Source of the DNA: UBA8437 sp963933195
GTDB lineage: Bacteria > Planctomycetota > Planctomycetia > Planctomycetales > Planctomycetaceae
Length of the DNA: 52,293 nucleotides
Direction of reading: 5' to 3'
Assembly: GCA_963933195.1 (NCBI GenBank)
Contig: CAWVUS010000003.1
Location: forward strand, 1 to 52,293
Shown here: one piece after another, positions 35,077 through 44,062 of the stretch
Numbering within the stretch: the first letter of the stretch is position 1
Layout of the letters: every line of letters begins with the position of its first letter
The notes under the pieces: model-generated
What the model was told of the DNA's origin: nothing
The model's database searches: none
What the model saw: the letters and a program-made list of their open reading frames with translations, nothing else
Translations under genes and position numbers: made by a program

Positions 35077-38000
35077 ATGACACGAACCGCTATTGCGCTG
35101 ACTCTCTCGACCATAATTGGCGCGAGCATCTTCCTTGCCCAGGATCGTGCCGAGGCAGAACCAAGAGCCGTAAAGGCCACAACAACTGATTCCGGTGTGG
35201 CCGGGTCCAGGACACAGCCACTGGTCGGGCACTCGTCGTTCATGAGTCCGCATGCGGCCCCGATCGCCTTCAGCGGTGGACGGGTCTTCGTCGCGAACAC
35301 TCCGGCCGACACGGTCGATGTCATCGATGCATCCACTCGCAAGATCCATGCCCGCATCCCCGTCGGAGTCGACCCGGTGGGTTTGGCCATGCGACCCGAC
35401 GGCAAAGAACTCTGGGTCGCCAATCACGTGTCCGATTCGGTCAGCGTGATCGACACCGACTTTGACAGCCCCACCTATTTCCAGGTCGTCGCGACGGTCC
35501 AGGATTTCGATCCCACCACCAGGGCCACCCGCTTTGACGAACCGGTTGGCATCGCATTCGCCAACAACCAGAAGGCCTACGTGGCCCTGTCGTCGGAAAA
35601 CGCCATTGCCGTGGTCAACGTCAGTGACCGCCGGATCACCAGGCGACTGGCCATCACCGCCCAGGACCCACGGGCCATCACCGTCCAGGGGAACAGGCTG
35701 TACGTCATCCCCTTCGAATCCAACAACAAGACGCAACTCTCCGGTGGTGCCAAGCCACTCGATGGCAAGCTCAAGACCTTTGATGCCTACCAGCACTCGA
35801 TCCGTGTCAACAACGTGCTGTCGCTTGGCCATGTCCTGGACATCATCAAGCATCCCCGGGTTCCGGACCGCGACCTCTACGTCTTCGACACCCGAACAGA
35901 CAAGCTGGTCAAGACTGTCGACACCCTGGGCACCCTGTTGTACGGCATCACGGCCGATTCCAAGGGACGTGTGTACATCGCCCAGGCCGATGCCCGAAAC
36001 GACGCCAATGGCAAATCGGGAACAAAAAAACACGGGTTGAAGGAACTCGAGAACCGGGCCTTCCTGAACCAGGTGACCAGCGTCACCTTCCGGGACGGAA
36101 CGCCACAGAAGCCAAAATTCATCGACCTCGAGCCACTGCCACCCAGGCACCCGGAGGCCGGACAGGCACTGGCCACGCCGTACGGGATCCAGGTCAGCGA
36201 CGACGACACCACCCTGTTTGTCTCGGCTGCCGGTTCCGACAAGCTCTTCACCATCGACGTCGAAACGGGCCAGGTGCTGGGACGCGTCCAGGTCGACGCG
36301 GTGCCACGAGGAATCTCGCTGGAATCAACCGACGACGGCAAGGCGACCAGGGCCTGGGTACTCAATGCCGTCGCCAACACCGTGTCGCTGGTCGACGTGC
36401 ACGACCCGACCTCGCTGGAAGTCGTCCAGACAATTCGACTGGAAGATCCGACCGACCCCGAGATCAAAAGTGGACGGATCGCGTTCAATACTGCGGCCGC
36501 ATCCACCACGGGAACGTACTCGTGTGCCAGTTGTCACCCCGACGGCCACACCGACCAACTGCTGTGGGTGCTGAACACCCCGATCGTCACCGGTGGCAAC
36601 CAGATCATGCCACGCTCGACGATGCCAATCCGCGGACTGCGCGACACCGAGCCGTTTCATTGGGATGGCATCCCCGGAGACCCCTACGGCGGCAACAACA
36701 GTGCCAACATCCGCAAGCGAGTCAAACCCAACAGCCGCCTGGGCGACCCGGAAAGCAGTGCTCGCCACCTGATCGACGGGGGACTGGCCAACACGATGAT
36801 GTTGGTCGGTGATCCGACAAAGAACGACGAGGGCAAAGCGGGAGAACTGACGGCCAGCCAGCGGGATGCGATGGCCAAGTTCATCCTCAGCGTGACCTAC
36901 CCCCCCGCCCAAAGACGTGCTTACACCAACGTGGTGTCGACACGGGCCAGGAACGGATTCGAGCTGTTTCACGTCAAGGGGGACAACGATCCCGGAAAAC
37001 GTCGGCCCAACATCTGTGGCGACTGCCACCGGATGCCATTCCTGGTCAGCACCAATACGCCGGGAACCGGGATGGACGCGCCGACGTGGCGCGGAGCCTA
37101 CGACCGCTGGCTGATCCTGCCGCAGGGACGACTGAACATCATCGACTTTGACTTTTACCGCCGAATCGCCGAACGGGGTGCGCCCGAGCGCAGTGTCTGG
37201 AAAATGTCATGGGGCAGTCGGCGGCGATTCGACCCTGTCTGGGACATGGTACTGGAGAACAGCACCGGGTTCTCGGGATCTTTCGCCCGCCAGGTCACAC
37301 TCAGCCAGGCCTCGATCCGAAACGAAAGGACCACCGATCTCCTGAACGCGTTGGAACTGTCCGCCGGTGAGGGAGCCGTCGTTCTCCAGGGCAGCGGCGT
37401 GTTCGTCGATGACACCAGGGCAACACCCGTGACACTGGTGTTCAATCATCAGGCCAAGGGCGGACACTACATGGAAATGGGTGGCAAGGGACGGTCGTTC
37501 ACCCGAAAAACACTGATCGATCTGGCATCAAAGGGGAAGTTCCTTGGGACCTTCACTGCTGGTCTTGGCACCGGGGTCGATTTCAACCACCCCCAGCCAG
37601 CGCTTTGGACTCCCGGGCCGATTCATCCACAACGCGGCCGGCAGAAGTTTCCCGTCCTGCGCGACGGAGCCACCTCGATGACCATCAGCGGCCGGCACAT
37701 CCAGAAAGGGGCCCAGGTCGTCGTCGACGGACGTCGCGTGCCCGGTTCGATCAAGATCAACCGCGATGTTGTGACAATCGCACTGGCCGACTTTCCTGAC
37801 GAGGGCATGCACCTGCTACAGGTTCAAAACCCCGGCGGGTTGTTCAGCAACGACTTCATTTTTTATGCATCCAACACGGCCCGAAGTGCTCCGAAAAAGA
37901 AGCCCGCCCCCAAGACAACACAGCCCAAGAAAAAATCACCACAACCCGCCCCAAAGACAACCGGTGCCGACGCCCGAACCGAAACCGGAGCCCGGCTGAG

Positions 38001-38103
38001 AAAGTTGGTGAAAGCGGGTAAACTGACAGGTGAAGAGGCGATTGAACTCTTCCGGATCGCTTTCCCCGAAAGCGACAGCAAACGCCGTGGCGACAACAAG
38101 TAG
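35077..38103 (+). CDS. Secreted YVTN beta-propeller with two c-type haem motifs and TIG-like domain
   Basis: 1008 residues from the ATG at 35077; the frame further upstream crosses the terminator and is rejected. The signal peptide covers about 1-27. A YVTN-type seven-bladed propeller spans about 45-465, with phrases such as KIHARIPVGVDPVGLAMRP and ELWVANHVSDSVSVIDT. A di-haem region follows: CASCHPDGHTDQL (about 483) and CGDCHRMPF (about 647), the layout of cytochrome c peroxidase/MauG-type proteins. Residues ~848-930 look like an IPT/TIG domain. A Pro/Lys-rich stretch and a 25-residue helical module (KLTGEEAIELFRIAFPE) end the chain. The module recurs in the next protein. It is probably extracellular; enzymatic activity is unproven. 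Confidence 0.85.
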   Translation: MTRTAIALTLSTIIGASIFLAQDRAEAEPRAVKATTTDSGVAGSRTQPLVGHSSFMSPHAAPIAFSGGRVFVANTPADTVDVIDASTRKIHARIPVGVDPVGLAMRPDGKELWVANHVSDSVSVIDTDFDSPTYFQVVATVQDFDPTTRATRFDEPVGIAFANNQKAYVALSSENAIAVVNVSDRRITRRLAITAQDPRAITVQGNRLYVIPFESNNKTQLSGGAKPLDGKLKTFDAYQHSIRVNNVLSLGHVLDIIKHPRVPDRDLYVFDTRTDKLVKTVDTLGTLLYGITADSKGRVYIAQADARNDANGKSGTKKHGLKELENRAFLNQVTSVTFRDGTPQKPKFIDLEPLPPRHPEAGQALATPYGIQVSDDDTTLFVSAAGSDKLFTIDVETGQVLGRVQVDAVPRGISLESTDDGKATRAWVLNAVANTVSLVDVHDPTSLEVVQTIRLEDPTDPEIKSGRIAFNTAAASTTGTYSCASCHPDGHTDQLLWVLNTPIVTGGNQIMPRSTMPIRGLRDTEPFHWDGIPGDPYGGNNSANIRKRVKPNSRLGDPESSARHLIDGGLANTMMLVGDPTKNDEGKAGELTASQRDAMAKFILSVTYPPAQRRAYTNVVSTRARNGFELFHVKGDNDPGKRRPNICGDCHRMPFLVSTNTPGTGMDAPTWRGAYDRWLILPQGRLNIIDFDFYRRIAERGAPERSVWKMSWGSRRRFDPVWDMVLENSTGFSGSFARQVTLSQASIRNERTTDLLNALELSAGEGAVVLQGSGVFVDDTRATPVTLVFNHQAKGGHYMEMGGKGRSFTRKTLIDLASKGKFLGTFTAGLGTGVDFNHPQPALWTPGPIHPQRGRQKFPVLRDGATSMTISGRHIQKGAQVVVDGRRVPGSIKINRDVVTIALADFPDEGMHLLQVQNPGGLFSNDFIFYASNTARSAPKKKPAPKTTQPKKKSPQPAPKTTGADARTETGARLRKLVKAGKLTGEEAIELFRIAFPESDSKRRGDNK

Positions 38104-38196
38104 CCTTCAGCCAAGAGTCCATCGGAAACCTCAACTCACCACAAACAATTGCCCCGTGTGGTCTGTCCGAATCCACGAGAAATCAAGGTCCAAAAA

Positions 38197-39267
38197 ATGT
38201 CCCGTTTTGCGTTCGTCTTCGTGCTGTCAGGCCTGTTGTGTTCCATCGCGTTCTCACAGGATTCTGAACGCAAGAAGCAAGGTGAGAAACGTGGCGAGGC
38301 TCGTTCACAACAGAAGCGGAGCACAAAGCGAAGCCGTGAGACCTCAGAGCGGGCACGGCCTGACACTCGTTCGTCCGATGCAGACCGGCGGATCGCCTTC
38401 CGCAAACGACTTGGCGAGTTGGTCGAAAAGGGCAAGCTGACTCGCGAAGAAGCCGGGCAGCTCTATCTCACCGCCTTCCCCGAAAGAAGTGCCGACCGAA
38501 CACCTGGTCGAGGCGATCGTGGGACGCAGAAGCGGTACAGGAACGGTCGCAAGGTCGAGGTCAAGGACCCGGCACAATTCAAAACCGCCGGTGGCAAGCA
38601 GTTGTTTTCCGGGCCACAACCGGGAGAAAAGATCCCACCCTTCAAAGTCACCGGGCTGAATGGCAAGCAGGTCGACAAGGTATTCGATCCCATCAGCCTG
38701 GCCGGCGGAAAAACACAGGTGCTGATCTTCATGGACGAGAATGGCGTCGGGATCCGTGGCCTGTTCGGTACCGCCAAATTTCTCTCTCAGATCGTCGAGA
38801 AGTCGGACAAGGAGATCCAAATCTCGGCGGTCCTGCTCGGCGACGATCCCGCCCGACTGTCACAGTTCGGCAAGCGATTCGGTGGTCGGCTCTCGGGAAT
38901 TCAGATGGGGGCGTCCAAGGATGGTCGAGACGGTCCGGGAGCACTGGGCCTGAACCGGACCATCTCGATGACAGTCGTGGTGGCCAAGGACGGAAAGGTC
39001 ACACACAACTTCGTGTTCCCGCAATCCATGCTGTACCCCGATCCCCACGTGCTGGGAGCCATCGCCAGCGTCATCGGTCAAAAACGAGAGACGGTCGCGA
39101 AATGGCTGAACGAGCCCCAGGCCGATGCGGCTCCGACACGCAAGGGTCAGTCACCAAAGAAACGCCCGTCTCGCCAGGAGATCATCAAGCGGTTCGACAA
39201 GAACGGCGATGGCAAACTCAGCGAGGAAGAGGGCCGAGCGGCACGCAAGGCACTGCGACGCAAGTAG
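38197..39267 (+). CDS. Secreted thioredoxin-fold protein with EF-hand and SHOCT-like module
   Basis: 356 residues from the ATG at 38197, with AAGG upstream. Signal peptide about 1-21. The next ~45 residues are Lys/Arg/Gln-rich. A short helical module (GELVEKGKLTREEAGQLYLTAF) lies near residue 75, matching the C-terminus of the preceding protein. Residues ~137-310 read as a redoxin-like fold, with PGEKIPPFKVTGLNGKQV at its start. The usual CxxC site is absent (IFMDENGVGIRGL instead) and the domain has no Cys at all. A single EF-hand loop (FDKNGDGKLSEEEG) sits near residue 335. It may bind calcium and a partner rather than do redox chemistry. It lies 93 bases after the cytochrome gene. Confidence 0.78.
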   Translation: MSRFAFVFVLSGLLCSIAFSQDSERKKQGEKRGEARSQQKRSTKRSRETSERARPDTRSSDADRRIAFRKRLGELVEKGKLTREEAGQLYLTAFPERSADRTPGRGDRGTQKRYRNGRKVEVKDPAQFKTAGGKQLFSGPQPGEKIPPFKVTGLNGKQVDKVFDPISLAGGKTQVLIFMDENGVGIRGLFGTAKFLSQIVEKSDKEIQISAVLLGDDPARLSQFGKRFGGRLSGIQMGASKDGRDGPGALGLNRTISMTVVVAKDGKVTHNFVFPQSMLYPDPHVLGAIASVIGQKRETVAKWLNEPQADAAPTRKGQSPKKRPSRQEIIKRFDKNGDGKLSEEEGRAARKALRRK

Positions 39268-39310
39268 ACGCCGGCCAACCACGCCGCTTTTCGACCCCGG
39301 GACACAAGTG

Positions 39311-41488
39311 ATGAAGTCCAACCACTTCTCATTGATCGTGCTGGCTGCGCTGGCTGGTCTCGGTTCAACCGGATTCGCCCGGGAGACTGTTCCCGTGGCG
39401 AGGAAGGCCGCAAACCGGACGATCGATTTCGAGAACGACCTGATCCCGGTCTTCACCCGATTCGGCTGCAATTCCGGAGCCTGTCACGGAGCGGCCATCG
39501 GTCGCGGTGGCTTCAAGCTCTCGCTCTTCGGTGGCAATCCCCGGGCCGATTTCGACGCCGTGGTCCGGCAGGTCGAGGGAAGCCGCATCAACCTCGCTCG
39601 TCCCGAGCAGAGCCTGATCATTCTCAAGCCGACCGAGTCGATCACGCACGGTGGCGGCGAACGTTTCGACCTCGACCACGACAGTACCAGGCTCCTGCTG
39701 GAATGGATCCGCCAGGGAGCCACGCTGACCACGCAACGAACCCTGGAACGCGTGGAGATCTCTCCCAAGAAACATCTCGGCAAGTCACTCAATCACCCTG
39801 TCTCGCTACAAGCCACCGCCCATTTCTCCGACGGGAGCAGCAGGAATGTGACGCGGTGGACCGTCTTCCAGCCGGAAGACTCTTCGGCCATCACGATCGA
39901 CGTCGCGACGTCCAGGGCCCGGGTGCTGCGACGTGGACGACACATCGTCGTCGCCCGTTACCTGACCCAGGTCGTGCCGATTGAATTCATCGTCCCCCTG
40001 ACCGACTCGCGGGTCGATTTGGCCCAAGAACCCAGCCACGGTTTCATCGACGATGAGATTCTCGATTCACTGACCACTCTCGGGTTGCCGGTCTCTCCGG
40101 CCACCGATGACGCCTCCTACCTCCGCCGACTGACCCTCGACCTGACAGGACGTCTGCCAACCACCGACACGACCCGATCTTTCCTGGCCGACTCCAATCC
40201 GAAGAAACGAAGTGTCCTGGGAGATCGGCTACTGGCATCCGATGCGTTCACCGAGTACTGGACCCTGCAGTTGGCGACGCTGTTGCGGGTCCGACCCCAG
40301 GCAGACGACGCTGAAGGAGCAGCAACCTACCATCGGTGGCTCGCCGACCAGGTCCGCCGTGGAATCGGCTACGACCAACTGGCCCGCAGCGTGATTCTCG
40401 CCTCCGGTGACACGCACAAGCACGGACCGGCCAATTTCTATCGCACGGTCGGGGATCCGCGAAAACAGGCCGAGTTCATGAGCGAGTTGTTCATGGGCAG
40501 CCGGTTGCGGTGTGCAAATTGTCACAACCACCCGCTCGATCGCTGGACGCAGGACGACTACCACGGACTCTCGGCAATCTTTGCCAGGATCGAAACCGGG
40601 AGGGTGATCGAGTTCAAGCCAGGCGGCCGGGTGATCCACCCCAGGACTCTCGAAAACGCGGTCCCCCGTATCCCCGGCGAACAGTTTCTCTCCGCCAAGA
40701 CGGTCGATGGACGGACCGAACTGGCAACATGGCTGACCCGACCCGACAACCCCTATTTCGCCAAGGCGATCGTGAACCGGTTGTGGCAGAGAATGATGGG
40801 TCGCGGACTTGTTGAACCCACCGACGACTTCCGGGCCACGAATCCGGCCACGCATCCCGTGCTGCTGAACAAGCTGGCCGACGACTTCGTCAAGAATGGT
40901 TACAGGCTACGACACACGCTGAAACGGATCGCCGGCAGTGCCGCCTACGCCCGCAGTGCCAATGCGGTCCCAGGAAACCGGACAGACGACCGGTTCTACT
41001 CACACACCATCCGGCAAACCCTGGAGCCCGAGGTGCTCGCTGACGCCATCTCGGATGTCCTGGGCGTGCCCGACAAGTACGGCGAACAACCTCTCGGCAC
41101 ACGCGCCGTGACACTGATCGACCCAAAAACGAGTTCCCGGTCGTTGGACATTCTCGGCCGCTGTGGTCGTGACGAATCGTGCGAGAGTGCGGCACCGGCC
41201 ACCGGCGGCCTGCCCCAGAAACTGCATCTCCTCAACGGGCCGTTGATCAATGCCCGCATCGGAGTTCCCGGCAGCCGCTTGAGCAAGTTGCTGGCAGCCG
41301 GCAAGCCACACACCGAGATCGTCAGCGAGTTCTACCTGGTGGCACTCAATCGCCATCCCAGCGACAAGGAGGCTCAACACTGGGCCAGCCAACTGAAAGC
41401 CATCACCTCGGTCGCAGGGAAACGAGAATTCCTCGAGGACTTCGTGTGGGGCCTGTTGACCTGCCGGGAATTCGTCACCAACCATTGA
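39311..41488 (+). CDS. DUF1549/DUF1553 (PSCyt2/PSD1) secreted protein with Ig-like domain
   Basis: 725 residues from the ATG at 39311; a GTG immediately before is possible. Signal peptide about 1-23. The first haem-like motif is CNSGACH (53-59), a CX4CH spacing rather than CxxCH. A Big2-type Ig-like domain (about 155-235) is followed by DUF1549 (about 245-440), a second motif CANCHNHP (about 400) and DUF1553 (about 500-710) with RTELATWLTRPDNPYFAKA. It lacks the LamG domain of its two relatives in this window. It sits 43 bases after the thioredoxin-fold gene and 60 before the DUF1501 gene, so it is part of the same cluster. Confidence 0.9.
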   Translation: MKSNHFSLIVLAALAGLGSTGFARETVPVARKAANRTIDFENDLIPVFTRFGCNSGACHGAAIGRGGFKLSLFGGNPRADFDAVVRQVEGSRINLARPEQSLIILKPTESITHGGGERFDLDHDSTRLLLEWIRQGATLTTQRTLERVEISPKKHLGKSLNHPVSLQATAHFSDGSSRNVTRWTVFQPEDSSAITIDVATSRARVLRRGRHIVVARYLTQVVPIEFIVPLTDSRVDLAQEPSHGFIDDEILDSLTTLGLPVSPATDDASYLRRLTLDLTGRLPTTDTTRSFLADSNPKKRSVLGDRLLASDAFTEYWTLQLATLLRVRPQADDAEGAATYHRWLADQVRRGIGYDQLARSVILASGDTHKHGPANFYRTVGDPRKQAEFMSELFMGSRLRCANCHNHPLDRWTQDDYHGLSAIFARIETGRVIEFKPGGRVIHPRTLENAVPRIPGEQFLSAKTVDGRTELATWLTRPDNPYFAKAIVNRLWQRMMGRGLVEPTDDFRATNPATHPVLLNKLADDFVKNGYRLRHTLKRIAGSAAYARSANAVPGNRTDDRFYSHTIRQTLEPEVLADAISDVLGVPDKYGEQPLGTRAVTLIDPKTSSRSLDILGRCGRDESCESAAPATGGLPQKLHLLNGPLINARIGVPGSRLSKLLAAGKPHTEIVSEFYLVALNRHPSDKEAQHWASQLKAITSVAGKREFLEDFVWGLLTCREFVTNH

Positions 41489-41548
41489 AACCGACACCTT
41501 GATCAGCGTCTGCCTGAGACGGCCGCTGCCAGACGGGGAAACCATCTC

Positions 41549-42892
41549 ATGAACAGCCTCCAACGATGCGACGGTGTCACCCGTCGTGACCTGCTGCGAG
41601 TTGGCGGACTCACGGCCCTCGGATTGGGGCTCGGGGATTTTTTTCGGCTGCAACACGCGTTTGCGGACGAACCATCCACGCCCCAAAGGGCCAAGTCCTG
41701 CATCCTGATCTGGCTCGACGGTGGTCCCAGCCATATCGAGAGCTTCGACCCCAAGCCGAATGCTCCCGAGGAGGTGCGGGGACCACTGCAGACCATCGCC
41801 ACCAGCGTGTCCGGAGTCCGGATCAGCGAGTGTTTCGAGCGGACCGCCACCATGTTCGACAAGTTGTCGATCATTCGCTCGATGACCTCGCCACTGGGCG
41901 AACACAATTTTGGCACACACTACCTGATGACCGGTTACAAACCGTCACCGGCCCTGGCCTATCCCACCATGGGCGCCACGGTCGCCCACCTCAACTCGTC
42001 GACCGGCGTGCTGCCGCCCAACATCGCCGTCCCCAGGTTCACCGGCAAGGTCTCCGGCAACGGCTACCTGCCTGCCGCCACGCAGCCATTTTCCGTCGGA
42101 GGCACGTCCAGGGGACGTGGTGCCAACAGGTCGAATCTTGTGGTCCGCGACCTGGACTTTTACCGGGGCCTCGACCTGACGCGTCTGAACCGTCGCCGGC
42201 AGATCGTGCGAGCATTTGACGATTTCAGTCGCGCCCAGGATGCCGCCACCCCCGCTGTCAGCGATCCAGACCTCGAGCGGGCCTACAACCTGATTGCATC
42301 ACCCAGGGCCAAGCGGGCCTTCTCACTGTCCGAGGAGCCAGACGCAGTCCGACAGCGATACGGTTTTGGAAGCGATATCGGCCAGAGTTGCCTGATGGCA
42401 AGACGACTCGTTGAACGTGGTGTTCCTTTCGTGACCGTGAACAACACCGGCTGGGACTCGCACCAGGACATCATCAAGCTGAAAGAACGATATCCCGGTG
42501 ACAAAAATGCCCCCCTGTTGGGCCTCGACCGAGCACTCACGGCACTGATCGGCGACCTGGCCGATCGGCGTCTGCTCGACCAGACACTGGTGGTCGTGAT
42601 GGGCGAGTTCGGTCGTACGCCGAAAATCAACCCGGCCGGAGGACGCGATCACTGGCCCAACGTGTTCAGCGTCGCGCTGGCTGGTGGCGGCACAAAAGGA
42701 GGCCAGGTCGTCGGTAGCAGCGATGTGCTGGGAGAATCTCCCAAAGACAATCCCGTCACGCCGGCCGACCTCGCCGCGACAATCTACACCCTGCTGGGGA
42801 TCGACCCGAATCGTGAACTGCACACCGCCGACGGCCGTCCCGTCCGCATCGCCCGCGACGGCGCCCGGGTTGTTGACGAATTGATCGGATAG
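41549..42892 (+). CDS. DUF1501 family secreted protein, cluster copy
   Basis: 447 residues. The N-terminus has VTRRDLLRVGG, a twin-arginine signal, then LTALGLGLGDFF. Landmarks: IWLDGGPSHIESFDPKP near residue 57 and GEFGRTPKINPAGGRDHWPN near residue 355, then FSVALAGGGTKGG. These match the consensus of the family better than the other copies. It follows the DUF1549/DUF1553 gene as in the other two pairs and is 42 bases before the WD40 gene. Membership in the alkaline phosphatase/sulfatase superfamily is established. The substrate is not. Confidence 0.92.
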   Translation: MNSLQRCDGVTRRDLLRVGGLTALGLGLGDFFRLQHAFADEPSTPQRAKSCILIWLDGGPSHIESFDPKPNAPEEVRGPLQTIATSVSGVRISECFERTATMFDKLSIIRSMTSPLGEHNFGTHYLMTGYKPSPALAYPTMGATVAHLNSSTGVLPPNIAVPRFTGKVSGNGYLPAATQPFSVGGTSRGRGANRSNLVVRDLDFYRGLDLTRLNRRRQIVRAFDDFSRAQDAATPAVSDPDLERAYNLIASPRAKRAFSLSEEPDAVRQRYGFGSDIGQSCLMARRLVERGVPFVTVNNTGWDSHQDIIKLKERYPGDKNAPLLGLDRALTALIGDLADRRLLDQTLVVVMGEFGRTPKINPAGGRDHWPNVFSVALAGGGTKGGQVVGSSDVLGESPKDNPVTPADLAATIYTLLGIDPNRELHTADGRPVRIARDGARVVDELIG

Positions 42893-42934
42893 CCTCGCTG
42901 TTTCGAAACTGACAAACACGTGCCGCGACACATC

Positions 42935-43900
42935 ATGATCGTGAACTCGAAACCCGGTCCCGGCACGGTGCTGGGTCTCTGCCTGGGATTGCTGGTGAGT
43001 TGGGTGGGCGCTGCCGAGCCGCCCATCACGTCTGTCGCATTTGCACCCGACGGCAAATCGGCAATCGCCTGCTCGCAAGCCGGATTGCAGGTGTACAGTT
43101 GGCCCGGGTTGAAACGGCGGAGAACGATCCAGGCGACAGCCGTCAATCTCCACGACATCGCTTTCTCCCCATCGGGCGATCGATTGGCCGTCGGGGGAGG
43201 AGTTCCCACACAGGATGGATCGGTCGAGATCTTCTCCTGGCCGGCAGGCAAATCGCTCGCCGTCCTGGATGGACACGGCAATTCGGTGATGGGACTGGCC
43301 TGGATCAGCGAATCGTCCCTGGCTGCAGCCAGCCTGGACCACAACGTGACCGTGTGGAACACCAGGACCGGGGCACCCGTTCGACGCCTGCAGGGCCATT
43401 CCCGGGGTGTCACGTCACTCTGCTTCCTGAAAAAAAAGAACATCCTGGTCAGCGCGGGCATCGACCGCAGCCTGCGGGTCTGGAAACCCGGCTCGGGAGA
43501 ATTGATCCGTAGTCTGAGTATCCATACGCGACGAGTCCACAACCTGGCGCTGCGACCGGCAGTCGAGGGGTTGCCGATGGTGGCCTCTGTCAGTGACGAC
43601 CGCACCGTCCGACTCTGGCAGCCAACGATCGGCCGCATGGTCCGGTTTGCCCGTCTGGAATCCCGTCCACTGGATGCCGCGTGGCTTCCAGACGGATCTC
43701 GCGTGGTGGTCGCCTGCACAGACGGTCATGTGCGGGTGGTCGATCCATTGACGGTGAAAGTGACCGGGACGATTGCAGCCCTGAAAGGCTGGGCCTACTC
43801 GCTGGCCGTCCACCCGTCCGATGGCAGCATCCTGGTCGCCGGCCAGGACGGACAGATCAGCCGACGCGTCCTGCCCAGGGGTGCCGACGACCGTCCCTGA
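42935..43900 (+). CDS. Secreted WD40 beta-propeller protein
   Basis: 321 residues from the ATG at 42935, giving a good signal peptide (about 1-28). A GTG at 42920 is the other option. Seven WD40-type repeats can be counted, enough for a closed seven-bladed propeller; examples are SVAFAPDGKSAIACS, SLDHNVTVWNTRTG and SVSDDRTVRLWQP. No catalytic motif. WD40 proteins are scaffolds, so it may hold the DUF1501 and PSD1 proteins together outside the cytoplasm. The association of WD40 genes with DUF1501/DUF1553 genes is common in planctomycetes. It is the last gene of the plus-strand cluster that begins with the sigma factor. Confidence 0.9.
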   Translation: MIVNSKPGPGTVLGLCLGLLVSWVGAAEPPITSVAFAPDGKSAIACSQAGLQVYSWPGLKRRRTIQATAVNLHDIAFSPSGDRLAVGGGVPTQDGSVEIFSWPAGKSLAVLDGHGNSVMGLAWISESSLAAASLDHNVTVWNTRTGAPVRRLQGHSRGVTSLCFLKKKNILVSAGIDRSLRVWKPGSGELIRSLSIHTRRVHNLALRPAVEGLPMVASVSDDRTVRLWQPTIGRMVRFARLESRPLDAAWLPDGSRVVVACTDGHVRVVDPLTVKVTGTIAALKGWAYSLAVHPSDGSILVAGQDGQISRRVLPRGADDRP

Positions 43901-44062
43901 ACCGGAAAATCCGGGTCCGAGGAACCCCACACCCAATGCTGTACTCGGAGAGGGGGGCCCCGTCAGGGCCACGCGGCATGTTTCCGCACACTTCGTACGA
44001 TCGCCCTTGATAGAATCACGGCTGTTGGTTCCCGGGATCCAGTTGGCTCGTTGGTACGGCAT

